Part shown: positions 31,919 to 41,060 of the stretch, piece after piece
How positions within the stretch are numbered: the first letter of the stretch is position 1
Layout of the letters: each line of letters begins with the position of its first letter
NCBI RefSeq assembly: GCF_014764715.1
Contig: NZ_JACXXE010000010.1
Location: 1-64,000 of the forward strand
Direction of reading: 5' to 3'
Source of the DNA: Bacillus crepusculi
GTDB taxonomy: Bacteria > Bacillota > Bacilli > Bacillales > Bacillaceae
DNA length: 64,000 nt
Program-made: the position numbers and the translations under genes
Notes under the pieces: generated by a model
What the model was told of the DNA's origin: nothing
What the model saw: only the letters and a program-made list of their open reading frames with translations
Databases searched by the model: none

Positions 31919-32578
31919 ATGATTCGATTACACTGCCTTCACGCCCATCCATCCAATATGTCTTATATAGAAGACGTTTTTCGTGATACAGCATTTGAGC
32001 TTCATCATACAGTCGATTCATCATTTATAGAACGTGTCACACAAGATCCTGCTTTTGATCATCACAAGCAGCAAGCCTATGCCATCAACAGACTGATGCA
32101 AGAAAGGGAAGCCGATCTCATTCTGATCACATGTACACAATACATTGCCGCTTTGGGTGATCAGCAGCTCCTTTTCAGACAACCGATTGTTCCGATAGAT
32201 GAACCATTATTGGAGCTGATTTGTCAGAAAAAAGGACCTCTTCAGCTTGTATTTTCAAACCCCGCTACAGTGGAAGGGACGATGGAGCGGCTTGAGTCAT
32301 ATGCAAAAGAGCGAGGCAAACAGATTGATGCAGAAGCTATAGTGATGGAGGATATCTTTCACCTTTGTCTAAACGGTGATATGCAGGCTTATGAGGAGCG
32401 AATCAAAGAGCAGCTCAGAAGGTGTATGAAGCAAAAAAGAGGAGACATTTGTGTGATGCAGTTATCCATGGTTCATGCGGCACAGCAGATAGAAAAGGAG
32501 ACAGGTGTCCCTATCGTTCATCCGCTTTCACCACTAAAACAATTTGTTCATCAAAAAATAACTGCTTTAAAAGAGTGA
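31919..32578 (+). CDS. Asp/Glu racemase-like protein
   Basis: 219 residues with the two-domain layout of the Asp/Glu racemase superfamily: a CxxY-type loop in LILITCTQYIAAL (first active-site Cys) and VFSNPATVEGTMERL. The second half has CVMQLSMVHAAQQIEKETG where a second catalytic Cys would stand; here the loop is MQLSM, so racemase activity is doubtful. GAGGAG is 8 bases from the ATG. Substrate unknown. Confidence 0.65.
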   Translation: MIRLHCLHAHPSNMSYIEDVFRDTAFELHHTVDSSFIERVTQDPAFDHHKQQAYAINRLMQEREADLILITCTQYIAALGDQQLLFRQPIVPIDEPLLELICQKKGPLQLVFSNPATVEGTMERLESYAKERGKQIDAEAIVMEDIFHLCLNGDMQAYEERIKEQLRRCMKQKRGDICVMQLSMVHAAQQIEKETGVPIVHPLSPLKQFVHQKITALKE

Positions 32579-32602
32579 ACCCGTCAGGTTCGCTCTTTTT
32601 GT
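32568..32602 (+). terminator. Terminator of the racemase-like gene
   Basis: AAGAGTGAACC / GGTTCGCTCTT with loop CGTCA, then TTT; the stem uses the last codons of the gene. Confidence 0.75.
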
Positions 32603-32645
32603 ATAGAAACGTAAATGGGATGACATGTTAAAAAAATAATCGAGC

Positions 32646-32674
32646 GCAAACTATTTCTAAAAGGTGCGCGTCTA
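32646..32674 (+). promoter_or_regulatory. Candidate autoregulatory ECF (SigV) promoter
   Basis: GCAAAC (AAAC at 32648-32651), a 17-base spacer and CGTC (32669-32672), about 55 bases before sigV. This fits the AAC ... CGTC pattern of extracytoplasmic-function sigma promoters. Confidence 0.55.
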
Positions 32675-32727
32675 TCCAATGTACGAAATAACAGATGCGC
32701 ATTTAAGATAAAGGAGCTCTTTGTAAA

Positions 32728-33222
32728 ATGAAGAAACGAAAGATTGATGATCAATTTGCGGATTACGTAATGGAGCATAAACATAGTTTTTATCGATTGT
32801 CCTATAGTTATGTCAAAAACCCGGAAGATGCGATGGATGTCGTTCAAGAGGCGATTCATAAAGCACTCAAATCTGTTCACCGACTAGAGGATGCGAGCAA
32901 AATGCATAGCTGGTTTTATAAAATCGTGATGAACGCTGCCCTAGACTTTTTACGAAAGAAGAAGCGGATGCAGGTGACAGATGATGACACACTTGAATTT
33001 TTATCAAAGGGTGAATCAGATATCTATGAGGATCAAGATGTGAGACGGGCTATAGAGGATTTGCCTGAGATGTATCGGGTCATCATTATCTTGAGATTCT
33101 TTGAAGATTTAAAACTAGAGGACATCGCTCATATTCTCGAAGAAAACGAAAACACCATTAAAACAAGATTATATAAGGCGTTGCGGCTTTTAAAAGTAGA
33201 ATTATTGCAGGAGGAAATATAA
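32728..33222 (+). CDS. sigV: ECF sigma factor SigV
   Basis: 164-residue extracytoplasmic-function sigma factor. Region 2 is DFYRLSYSYVKNPEDAMDVVQEAIHKAL-like (about 18-50) and region 4 is LPEMYRVIIILRFFEDLKLEDIAHIL with the helix-turn-helix ENTIKTRLYKALR. It closely resembles B. subtilis SigV, which controls lysozyme resistance. The stop directly abuts the rsiV start, so sigma and anti-sigma are coupled. No oatA follows, unlike in B. subtilis. Confidence 0.88.
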   Translation: MKKRKIDDQFADYVMEHKHSFYRLSYSYVKNPEDAMDVVQEAIHKALKSVHRLEDASKMHSWFYKIVMNAALDFLRKKKRMQVTDDDTLEFLSKGESDIYEDQDVRRAIEDLPEMYRVIIILRFFEDLKLEDIAHILEENENTIKTRLYKALRLLKVELLQEEI

Positions 33223-34080
33223 ATGGATAAGCATTTGGAACAGTTAAAAGAGGAATATTTAGAAATCCCTATTCCCCCGGAATATGATACTATGGTTGAA
33301 CGGACGTTGAAACGAAAAAATAAAAAACCTCATTTTCAGCAATGGACCATCGGACTTGTTGCTGCGGCTGCTCTTTTTGTCACGACTGTTAACGTAAGTC
33401 CACAGGCAGCAAGAGCAATTTCAGAGGTGCCTGTCATTGGTGAGCTGGTGAAAGTCGTGACGTTCACAGAATTTAAAAAGAGCGATCAGGGAACAAATAT
33501 TGACCTTAAAACACCACACGTATCGGGGCTTGGTGACGGAAAATTAGAAGACAGCCTGAATCAAAAATATTTAGCTGAAAATAAAAAGCTGTATCAGAAT
33601 TTTGAAAAGGAAACAAAGGGCTATAAAAATGGTCATTTAAGTGTGGAGAGCGGATATGAAGTGAGAACGAACAATGATCAAATTCTCTCACTAGGTCGAT
33701 ACAAGGTAACCACTCAGGCTTCTGCGGCAGAGGAAATGACATATGATACGGTGGATAAGAAAAATCATGTACTGATCACACTGCCAAGCTTGTTTAAAGA
33801 TAACCGTTATATTGATGTGATTAGTGAAAATATTAAAGAACAAATGAAGAAACAGATGAAGGAGGATTCAAATAAGATTTACTGGATTACCAAGAAAGAT
33901 ACGGTTGATCCGTTTAAGAAGATTCAGCCAGATCAAAGCTTCTATATCAATTCAAAAGGCAAACTTGTGATTTCCTTTAATGAATACGATGTGGCGCCTG
34001 GTTACATGGGTGTAGTTGAATTTACGATCCCAACAAGTGTGCTAAAGGATATTCTTGTCAGTGATATGTACATTCATTAA
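33223..34080 (+). CDS. rsiV: Anti-sigma factor RsiV
   Basis: 285 residues, the same length as B. subtilis RsiV. Cytoplasmic sigma-binding part (1-43), one membrane helix (about 44-62, LVAAAALFVTTVNV) and an extracellular DUF4163/DUF3298 domain ending in APGYMGVVEFTIPTSVL. In B. subtilis the outer domain binds lysozyme, which triggers cleavage by signal peptidase and RasP and frees SigV. GGAGG lies just upstream of its ATG inside the end of sigV. Confidence 0.9.
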   Translation: MDKHLEQLKEEYLEIPIPPEYDTMVERTLKRKNKKPHFQQWTIGLVAAAALFVTTVNVSPQAARAISEVPVIGELVKVVTFTEFKKSDQGTNIDLKTPHVSGLGDGKLEDSLNQKYLAENKKLYQNFEKETKGYKNGHLSVESGYEVRTNNDQILSLGRYKVTTQASAAEEMTYDTVDKKNHVLITLPSLFKDNRYIDVISENIKEQMKKQMKEDSNKIYWITKKDTVDPFKKIQPDQSFYINSKGKLVISFNEYDVAPGYMGVVEFTIPTSVLKDILVSDMYIH

Positions 34081-34096
34081 ACTGAAGACAGACAAA

Positions 34097-34126
34097 CAAG
34101 ACTGCTGAACATAGTCAGCAGTCTTG
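34097..34126. terminator. Hairpin between convergent rsiV and ppaC
   Basis: CAAGACTGCTGA and TCAGCAGTCTTG are perfect inverted repeats around ACATAG. The T tract is weak on both sides, so termination may be modest. Confidence 0.6.
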
Positions 34127-34135
34127 TCGTGTTGA

Positions 34136-35062
34136 TTAAGAAAGAGCGTCCGTTAGTGCAGGTACCACTTGTTTCTTTCTGGATACAACACCTTTTAGTA
34201 AAGCTGTGTTGTTTTCAAGTGTAATGTTAAATGCTTTTTCTACTTTTGCTGCTTCGGCACCGAGTGCAAGAGCAAGGGAGTCATTTTCTAAAATGTCTGT
34301 GATCACTAGAACGAATAGATCAAGACCTTTCGCTGCGATGACTTCATTGATTTTTGCTTCAATGTCAGCCTGTCTTGCTGTCACTTCCGCGATATCTACT
34401 GTATTGACCTGCGCAATTTCTACTTTGCTTTTGCCTAGTGCAAATTCTTTTGCATCCAGTGTAATTAATTCTTGAACCGTTTTTTGGCTTAGGTCAGCGC
34501 CTGCTTTCAGCATATCTAGGCCGTAAACTTCTGGGTCTACCCCTGCGATTTTTGCGAGCTCATGCGCAGCATCAATGTCTTGCTGTGTGCATGTTGGAGA
34601 TTTGAATAGTAAGGAATCAGAAATGATCGCAGATAAAAGCAAACCAGCGATTTCTTTTTCAATCGTCACTTGGTTCTCTTTGTACATTTTGTTTAAGATC
34701 GTTGCTGTACAGCCAACTGGTTCAGCACGATAGTAAAGAGGTTCACTTGTTTCAAAGTTGGCAATACGGTGATGGTCAATGACCTCAGTCACTTGTACTT
34801 GATCAATATCGCTTACACTTTGCTGGAATTCGTTATGATCGACAAGAATGACTTGCTTTGTTTCGTTTGCAGCTGTTTCAATGAAACGAGGTGCTTCTTG
34901 TTGAAAGAAATCTAATGCGTATTGTGTTTCTCCATTAATTTCTCCAAGTCTGACCGCTTCTGCCTGAACGCCGATTTTGTTTTTTAGATCAGCGTAAGCG
35001 ATAGCAGAGCAAATCGTGTCTGTGTCAGGGTTTTTGTGTCCGAATACGAGTGTTTTTCCCAT
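34136..35062 (-). CDS. ppaC: Manganese-dependent inorganic pyrophosphatase
   Basis: Family II pyrophosphatase (DHH superfamily), cytosolic, pulling biosynthetic reactions forward. 308 residues: [16 protein letters not shown] with metal ligands, VDHNEF, the DHH motif [10 protein letters not shown] (about 93-102), GCTATIL, and C-terminal [10 protein letters not shown] that binds substrate. No CBS insert. Its neighbours yybS, gdpP and rplI follow the B. subtilis order, though on the other strand. Confidence 0.97.
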   Translation of the reverse strand: MGKTLVFGHKNPDTDTICSAIAYADLKNKIGVQAEAVRLGEINGETQYALDFFQQEAPRFIETAANETKQVILVDHNEFQQSVSDIDQVQVTEVIDHHRIANFETSEPLYYRAEPVGCTATILNKMYKENQVTIEKEIAGLLLSAIISDSLLFKSPTCTQQDIDAAHELAKIAGVDPEVYGLDMLKAGADLSQKTVQELITLDAKEFALGKSKVEIAQVNTVDIAEVTARQADIEAKINEVIAAKGLDLFVLVITDILENDSLALALGAEAAKVEKAFNITLENNTALLKGVVSRKKQVVPALTDALS

Positions 35063-35364
35063 GTGAATTCTCCTTCTTACATTTATTGATGATGTTTCTA
35101 TTCTAACAGCTTTTGACCTTGAATTCAGGGTTTATAGCTAAGAATAATCTAAAAAATTGTAACATGCTGTTTGAAAACTTGCATGTACGATCCCATATGG
35201 TTGTTCCACGTGAAACGTTTCCAGGATAGCCTGCATTTTACTTGAGATTTGCCGCTATGGTAAAATAACGTTTGGGGCAAGGCATGTTGGAGCTAACATC
35301 GCACGTATACATAGAAGTACACATTGAGCAAGATATAGAAAAAGGATTGGATAGAGGTGAAGGT
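35063..35364. other. ppaC-yybS intergenic region with parS
   Basis: Divergent gap of about 300 bases. It holds a parS site at 35202-35217. The stretch 35240-35364 reads as an open frame continuous with yybS but lacks coding character for that family and is treated as leader. Nothing else is recognised. Confidence 0.6.
35202..35217. other. parS: parS site upstream of yybS
   Basis: TGTTCCACGTGAAACG, two differences from the perfect palindrome (position 5 and the last base). Confidence 0.8.
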
Positions 35365-36303
35365 GTGAAACAAACAAAAGCGTTAGTAGAGGGCGCAATT
35401 ATGATCAGTATTTTTTCGGTCATGACGCTGTTTTATTTGTATGTGCCGCTATTATCCATTATTTTCTTCCTAGCTGCTCCGATTCCGATCATTCTCTATA
35501 CAATCAGGCATGGCTTGAAAAAAGGAATTGCTGCTGGCGCTATTGGCATAGTGATCAGCTTTTTAATTGGGTCTATTAACGGGCTGCTCAGTGCACCTAT
35601 GCTGATTGCTGTGGGAATAGGTATGGGTGTTTTCTACAGCAGAAGGCAGCCTGGGAATGCCATCATTACAGGTGCGCTGATCTATTTATTCAGTTTTCTC
35701 ATCTCCTTTGTTGTCAGTGTTCAGCTTTTCGAGATCGATATTATGGGAATCGCAAAAGAGTCGATTGAGCAAATCATTCCGATGGTGGAGAGTGCCTTAA
35801 AGCAATCCGGCGCTTCTGAACAGGACATTGCGAAGCAGCTGAAGCAGTTCACAGAGTTGCAGAATACCGCATTGAGTGCTTTACCTGTAGCGTTATTGAT
35901 TTTGGTCACGCTGATGGCTTTCGTGAATCACTGGTTCGTGCAGCCTCTGATCAAACGGTTTGTCAAAGACATGCCGGCACTTAAGAAATTTAAGGATATG
36001 CGGTTGCCAAAAAGCATGGTATGGTATTATTTACTCACACTGCTTTTGATGCTGATTCAGTCGGAAAAAGGCAGCTTTCTATGGCTCGTGCAAACGAGTG
36101 CGTTTCAAATTTTATTTATACTGATGCTGATTCAGGGCTTATCTTTTATCTTCTATTATTGCCACGAAAAAAACATCTCAAAAGTGGTACCTATTTTCGC
36201 TATTGTGTTGTCGGTTCTCTATTCGCCAATCGGTGTGATTGTGCGTATTATAGGAATTGCTGACATAGGTTTTGATTTAAGAGATAAAGTAAAAAACAAA
36301 TAA
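35365..36303 (+). CDS. yybS: Membrane protein YybS (DUF2232)
   Basis: About 312 residues with eight or so hydrophobic segments and the DUF2232 layout: N-terminal FYLYVPLLSIIFFLAAPIP and a C-terminal LIQGLSFIFYYCHEK. Resembles small-molecule transporter membrane domains, but its function is unknown. GTG at 35365 with GAGGTG upstream gives the family length. Cotranscribed with gdpP. Confidence 0.85.
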   Translation: MKQTKALVEGAIMISIFSVMTLFYLYVPLLSIIFFLAAPIPIILYTIRHGLKKGIAAGAIGIVISFLIGSINGLLSAPMLIAVGIGMGVFYSRRQPGNAIITGALIYLFSFLISFVVSVQLFEIDIMGIAKESIEQIIPMVESALKQSGASEQDIAKQLKQFTELQNTALSALPVALLILVTLMAFVNHWFVQPLIKRFVKDMPALKKFKDMRLPKSMVWYYLLTLLLMLIQSEKGSFLWLVQTSAFQILFILMLIQGLSFIFYYCHEKNISKVVPIFAIVLSVLYSPIGVIVRIIGIADIGFDLRDKVKNK

Positions 36304-36333
36304 TTCACTCTGAATGTTGAGGAGTTGATATCA

Positions 36334-38313
36334 GTGCCAAGCTTCTATAGAAAACCTGTCATCAAGTATCCGATCATCGCGTTAATTGTTCTCGCGACGA
36401 TCACAGTCCTCCTCAACCTTTATTTTAATTGGATCATAGGAGCGGTTGGTCTTTTAGTCCTTGCAGGTGTGCTCTACTTCTTAAAGTGGGCAGATACGCA
36501 AGTACAAAAAGAGATTGATTCATATATTTCAACATTATCCTATCGAGTCAAAAAGGTTGGAGAAGAAGCATTAATGGAGATGCCAATTGGTATTATGCTG
36601 TTTAATGACCAGTATTATATCGAATGGACAAATCCATTTCTCGCTTCGTGCTTTCATGAAAGTACACTTGTCGGCAGATCCTTGTACGATACATTCGAGT
36701 CGGTTGTCCCTCTTATTAAACAGGAGGTCGAGACAGAAAATGTGACGCTGAATGACAGGAAATTTAAAGTCATTATTAAGCGGTCAGAGCGCCTTTTATA
36801 TTTCTTTGATGTCACGGAACAGGTGCAAATTGAAAGGCAGTATGAAAATGAACGAACGGTGTTATCTTATATCTTTTTAGACAATTATGACGATGTCACG
36901 CAGGGCCTTGATGATCAGGTGCGCAGCACTATTAATAGTGAAGTGACGTCCCTGTTAAACAATTGGGCACAGGAATATGGGATTTTCCTAAAGAGAATTT
37001 CGTCTGAACGATTTATGGCGGTATTAAATGAGAGCATTTTAGCAGAGCTTGAAGCCTCGAAGTTCTCCATTTTAGACGAGGTTCGTGAAAAAACAGGGGC
37101 ACATAGCGCAACGCTTACCCTGAGTATCGGGATCGGTGCGTCTGTTCCTTCTTTAAAAGAGCTTGGCGCACTTGCGCAATCGAGTCTTGACCTTGCCCTC
37201 GGACGAGGCGGGGATCAGGTAGCCATTAAACAGCCGAATGGAAAAGTGAAATTCTACGGCGGGAAAACGAATCCAATGGAAAAACGGACACGCGTGCGCG
37301 CACGAGTCATTTCTCATGCCTTAAAAGAAATTGTGTCTGAAAGCGGTAATGTGATGATCATGGGTCACAAGTTTCCAGACATGGACTCAATCGGTGCATC
37401 AATCGGTATTTTGAAAGTTGCTCAGGCCAATGGGAAAGAAGGCTATATTGTCATTGATGCCAACCAAATTGGGGACAGTGTTCAACGGTTGATTAGTGAA
37501 ATTAAGAATCATGAAGAGCTTTGGTCACGTTTTATCACGCCAGAGGAAGCAATGGAGCTTGCAAAGGATGACACATTGCTTGTGGTCGTCGATACACATA
37601 AACCGTCTCTCGTCATGGAAGAACGACTGCTGAATAAAATTGAAAACGTCGTTGTGATTGACCATCATAGACGAGGCGAGGAATTTATCCGAGATCCTTT
37701 ACTTGTCTATATGGAGCCGTATGCTTCATCCACAGCGGAACTTGTGACAGAGCTATTAGAGTACCAGCCGAAGAAATTAAGAATTAACATGATTGAGGCT
37801 ACTGCGCTTCTTGCCGGCATCATCGTTGATACGAAGAGCTTCTCGCTGAGAACGGGATCAAGAACGTTCGATGCGGCCTCTTACCTTCGTGCAAAGGGGG
37901 CAGATCCTGTCCTTGTGCAAAAGTTCTTAAAAGAGACAGTCGATCATTACATCAAACGGGCAAAACTCATTCAGCATACAGAGCTGTATCAAAGCCAGGT
38001 GGCGATCGCTTCATTGCCGTCTGACAGCTCGGAGTATTATGATCAAATTACGATTGCACAGACGGCTGATTCACTGCTGTCGATGAGTGAGGTGGAAGCG
38101 TCCTTTGCTGTTGCTAGACGAGATGACAACACCGTCTGCATTAGTGCAAGATCGTTAGGGGATATCAATGTCCAAATTATCATGGAAGCGTTAGACGGCG
38201 GTGGTCATTTGACTAACGCTGCAACCCAAATGTATGGTATAACCATTGAAGAAGCGGTAGCGCAGTTAAAAGCTGCCATAGACGAATATTTTGAAGGAGG
38301 GGTTCAAAGATGA
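36334..38313 (+). CDS. gdpP: Cyclic-di-AMP phosphodiesterase GdpP
   Basis: Membrane-bound enzyme degrading c-di-AMP, which links potassium and wall homeostasis. 659 residues from a GTG at 36334 (GAGGAG 9 bases before): two N-terminal helices, a haem-binding-type PAS domain (about 85-150), a degenerate GGDEF domain (about 170-300), and DHH/DHHA1 domains with [24 protein letters not shown] and the GGGH motif ([10 protein letters not shown]). Its stop overlaps rplI. Confidence 0.96.
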   Translation: MPSFYRKPVIKYPIIALIVLATITVLLNLYFNWIIGAVGLLVLAGVLYFLKWADTQVQKEIDSYISTLSYRVKKVGEEALMEMPIGIMLFNDQYYIEWTNPFLASCFHESTLVGRSLYDTFESVVPLIKQEVETENVTLNDRKFKVIIKRSERLLYFFDVTEQVQIERQYENERTVLSYIFLDNYDDVTQGLDDQVRSTINSEVTSLLNNWAQEYGIFLKRISSERFMAVLNESILAELEASKFSILDEVREKTGAHSATLTLSIGIGASVPSLKELGALAQSSLDLALGRGGDQVAIKQPNGKVKFYGGKTNPMEKRTRVRARVISHALKEIVSESGNVMIMGHKFPDMDSIGASIGILKVAQANGKEGYIVIDANQIGDSVQRLISEIKNHEELWSRFITPEEAMELAKDDTLLVVVDTHKPSLVMEERLLNKIENVVVIDHHRRGEEFIRDPLLVYMEPYASSTAELVTELLEYQPKKLRINMIEATALLAGIIVDTKSFSLRTGSRTFDAASYLRAKGADPVLVQKFLKETVDHYIKRAKLIQHTELYQSQVAIASLPSDSSEYYDQITIAQTADSLLSMSEVEASFAVARRDDNTVCISARSLGDINVQIIMEALDGGGHLTNAATQMYGITIEEAVAQLKAAIDEYFEGGVQR

Positions 38314-38759
38314 AAGTGATCTTTCTAAAAGACGTAAAAGGCAAAGGGAAAAAAGGCGAAGTCAAGAATGTAGCTGACGGATACGCTCACAACTTCCTCA
38401 TCAAACAAGGGTTAGCTGTTGAAGCAACCCCAACGAACCTAAGTGCATTGGAAGGGCAGAAAAACAAAGAGAAAAAGAATGCCATCCAAGAGCTTGAACA
38501 AGCGAAACAACTAAAAGAAACTCTTGAGGCGTTAACAGTGGAACTCACGGCAAAATCAGGTGAAGGCGGTCGTCTGTTTGGTTCGATTACAAGCAAACAA
38601 ATCGCTGATAAATTACAAAAAGATCATCAAATCAAACTCGATAAGCGCAAAATCGAGCTGAATGACGCCATCCGTGCATTAGGGTATACAAATGTACCGG
38701 TGAAGCTTCACCCAGAAGTACAAGCAACATTGAAAGTGCACGTGACAGAACAAGCATAA
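38310..38759 (+). CDS. rplI: Ribosomal protein bL9
   Basis: 149 residues, two-lobed: N-terminal rRNA-binding lobe [21 protein letters not shown]...[11 protein letters not shown], a long connecting helix rich in K/E/Q (about 45-75), and a C-terminal lobe ([13 protein letters not shown]). The ATG overlaps the gdpP TGA (ATGA); strong AAGGAGG precedes it inside gdpP. Confidence 0.97.
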   Translation: MKVIFLKDVKGKGKKGEVKNVADGYAHNFLIKQGLAVEATPTNLSALEGQKNKEKKNAIQELEQAKQLKETLEALTVELTAKSGEGGRLFGSITSKQIADKLQKDHQIKLDKRKIELNDAIRALGYTNVPVKLHPEVQATLKVHVTEQA

Positions 38760-38763
38760 ATAG

Positions 38764-38803
38764 AAAAGAACCCGTCTCATGAGGAGGCGGGTTCTTTCTT
38801 TTT
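38764..38803. terminator. rplI terminator
   Basis: AAGAACCCG / CGGGTTCTT around a 13-base loop that itself can pair partly, followed by TTCTTTTT. It touches the end of the convergent transporter gene and may serve both. Confidence 0.75.
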
Positions 38804-40016
38804 AAGAAGGATCTGATATATAGACATTTCGCCCAGCACGCATGCCTGATAAAAACATAAAGAATAAAATGACGATAAAGATGATAATGGATGGCGTCCA
38901 TGAATGAGTGAGATCAAAGAGAATACCAATCATGAACGGACCAACAGCAGCTAATAAATAACCGAGAGACTGCGCCATACCAGAAAGGGCAGCTGCTTGT
39001 TCCATATTGGCTGTCCGCAATCCGATAAATGTAAGAGCAAGACTGATGCTCGCCCCTTGTCCAATGCCGATCAATAAAACAGAGATGACAAGAATAGGCG
39101 TAGACCCTCCGAGAAGAAGACCGATCATACCAAGTAAATACACAAGAACAAGTCCGAAGACAAGCGGCCTTTGTGTTTTCAATTTTTCTGCAAAAACGGG
39201 AGTTAAAAAGGTGGATGGAAGACCAGCGAACTGCATAATAGACAGCATCCATCCAGCTGTCGATAGGTTCATCCCATGAGCTGTCAAAATATCAGGAAAC
39301 CATGCGATACTGCTGTAGAAAAGAAATGACTGCAAGCCCATAAAAAAGGTCACCTGCCATGCGACACGTGAACGCCATATTGGCTGCTCTGTGAGTGAAA
39401 TGCTTTTGACCGCCACTGTGTTCTGATGAAGAAGCTGCGGTGCCCAGACCATCATGGCAATAAGCGCAAGTCCACCCCATACAAGAAATGACGTATTCCA
39501 TCCTCCAGGCATGGTATGACTAAGCGGAACACTGACACCAGATGCAAGTGCAGCAAAGACGGACATCGAGGTCGTATATACGCTTGTCATCAGTCCAGCA
39601 TGTGCAGGAAATTTATGCTTCACGAGTCCAGGTAAGAGTACATTACAAATCGCAATCCCGACGCCGACGAGCGCCGTTCCGATCATTAAGAAGGTGATGG
39701 AGCCTAACGAGCGAATGACAATCCCAAATAAAAGAACAGCCAGTCCAAGCCAAAGCGTTCGTTCATTGCCAAGGCGTTTGCCAATTTTAGGTGCAACTGG
39801 AGAAAGCAATGCGAATGAAAGTAGCGGTAATGTCGTGAGAAAACCAGCAAGTCCATTTGAAAGCTGTAAATCGGCACGAATGGCGCCAATCACAGGACCA
39901 ACGGACGTAATGGCAGGTCTCAGGTTAAAGGCAATGAGTAAAATCCCAGCTATCAGCAGGATGGTTTGCCCTGTACTGCGAGGATGTCTGTTTGATTGTT
40001 CTAGTTGTTGTTCCAT
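38802..40016 (-). CDS. yycB: MFS transporter of the CynX/NimT family (YycB)
   Basis: 404 residues with twelve predicted helices and the CynX/NimT opening LLIAGILLIAFNLRPAITSVGP. Relatives export or import cyanate, nitroimidazoles or amino-acid-like compounds; the substrate here is unknown. The ATG at 40016 has AAGGAG 9 bases upstream; the longer open frame to 40070 overlaps yycC. It follows yycC by 22 bases. Confidence 0.85.
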   Translation of the reverse strand: MEQQLEQSNRHPRSTGQTILLIAGILLIAFNLRPAITSVGPVIGAIRADLQLSNGLAGFLTTLPLLSFALLSPVAPKIGKRLGNERTLWLGLAVLLFGIVIRSLGSITFLMIGTALVGVGIAICNVLLPGLVKHKFPAHAGLMTSVYTTSMSVFAALASGVSVPLSHTMPGGWNTSFLVWGGLALIAMMVWAPQLLHQNTVAVKSISLTEQPIWRSRVAWQVTFFMGLQSFLFYSSIAWFPDILTAHGMNLSTAGWMLSIMQFAGLPSTFLTPVFAEKLKTQRPLVFGLVLVYLLGMIGLLLGGSTPILVISVLLIGIGQGASISLALTFIGLRTANMEQAAALSGMAQSLGYLLAAVGPFMIGILFDLTHSWTPSIIIFIVILFFMFLSGMRAGRNVYISDPS

Positions 40017-40038
40017 AAATGTAAACTCCTTTATTTCT

Positions 40039-40188
40039 TTAAGAAGAACGATCTTTCTTCTTCTGTTCAAGCTCCGCTAATTTAGCTAATAAGACATGCT
40101 GCGGCATATGCATGATTTGTTCAATGGGTACATTGATTGATGCAGCAAGTTTTTGTGCCGTATCGGCAGAGATTTGTAAGGGTCTCAT
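40039..40188 (-). CDS. yycC: Small conserved protein YycC
   Basis: 49 residues: MRPLQISADTAQKLAASINV, then PIEQIMHMPQHVLLAKLAEL and a basic tail. This is the short YycC family found next to yycB in Bacillus. Helical, no membrane segment, function unknown. GGAGG-type site (GGAGGGATT) upstream of the ATG. Operon with yycB. Confidence 0.85.
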   Translation of the reverse strand: MRPLQISADTAQKLAASINVPIEQIMHMPQHVLLAKLAELEQKKKDRSS

Positions 40189-40283
40189 GCGCAAATCCCT
40201 CCTTTTTCAATCTATACGTTCCAATATATCATATCTGCTTATAGCGCGGCCTAAAAAATTCCCACTGAAAAGGCAGGCTCTAT

Positions 40284-41012
40284 TTAACGCTGATACAACC
40301 ACTTGATGGCAGCGACAAAGTTCCGCTGAAATTGGCCGAGGTGGTGTCCTTCTCCTTGCTCAATATGAAGACGGAGTTGCTGTTCTGAGATGCCGCAATG
40401 GTGAAGGAGGTGATAGAGCTCTTTTGTAAATGGCACCATAAATTGCTGAGCTGAGGATCTGCCCTTTCCCTCTTCACTGCCAACCGATAGGTAGATCCGC
40501 TGGGGTATCGCCTTAGGGTTTTGCTGACGTATGTACGGCATGAAGTGAGGGTACCAAAAGGAACCGGATAGAGAGCCGATGTGATGAAAAAAAGATGGCT
40601 TTTTCCATAGCGTATACATAGACACAAGCCCGCCTAAAGAGGCACCAATGAGTCCATGCTGTCCATGCTCAGATTGAATCGGATAGTGCTGAAAAAGATA
40701 AGGCATCAGTTGATCAGTTAAAAAAGTAAGATACGTGTCAGCATCGCCGTTGAAGGCCGGAAAGGATGAATGAAGCGCAGGGGCGTTCCAAGGTGTGTAT
40801 TCATCGAGCCGGTTGAATGGATGAACACCAATGAGGGCTACGGGTGTGATGGTGCCGTGTTCCATCATATCTTCTAAAGAGAGGATGTGCCGGTGAAACA
40901 GGGAGGAACCATCCTGCACAATCACAGCTGGCAGGGTGTGGTTTGGATGAGACGGGAGATAAATATCCAGCTGCCGACCGTTCAATTCGTCATATAAAAA
41001 AATACCTTTCAT
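40284..41012 (-). CDS. Putative esterase of the enterochelin-esterase/esterase D family
   Basis: 242 residues, alpha/beta hydrolase with PAVIVQDGSSLFHRH, nucleophile elbow LIGASLGGLVSMY (Ser about 129), Asp/Glu candidates in SVGSEEGKG, and His in EQGEGHHLGQF. Cytosolic. The nearby FeuA, Btr and BesA suggest it may hydrolyse a ferric siderophore, but this is inference; other ester substrates are possible. GGAGG precedes the ATG. A hairpin separates it from feuA. Confidence 0.75.
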   Translation of the reverse strand: MKGIFLYDELNGRQLDIYLPSHPNHTLPAVIVQDGSSLFHRHILSLEDMMEHGTITPVALIGVHPFNRLDEYTPWNAPALHSSFPAFNGDADTYLTFLTDQLMPYLFQHYPIQSEHGQHGLIGASLGGLVSMYTLWKKPSFFHHIGSLSGSFWYPHFMPYIRQQNPKAIPQRIYLSVGSEEGKGRSSAQQFMVPFTKELYHLLHHCGISEQQLRLHIEQGEGHHLGQFQRNFVAAIKWLYQR

Positions 41013-41035
41013 TCACGAGTTCCTCCTTCTATCAT

Positions 41036-41060
41036 GAAGAAGAGCGCCATGACGGCGCTC
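41036..41060 (-). terminator. Hairpin between feuA and the esterase gene
   Basis: GAGCGCCGTCATGGCGCTC (minus strand) followed by TTCTTC; a strong stem with a weak T tract, beginning in the end of feuA. Confidence 0.6.

Noticed and set aside
38914-39252. 112-codon frame inside the MFS transporter gene
   Set aside because: It is a shadow in another frame of a clear twelve-helix protein.
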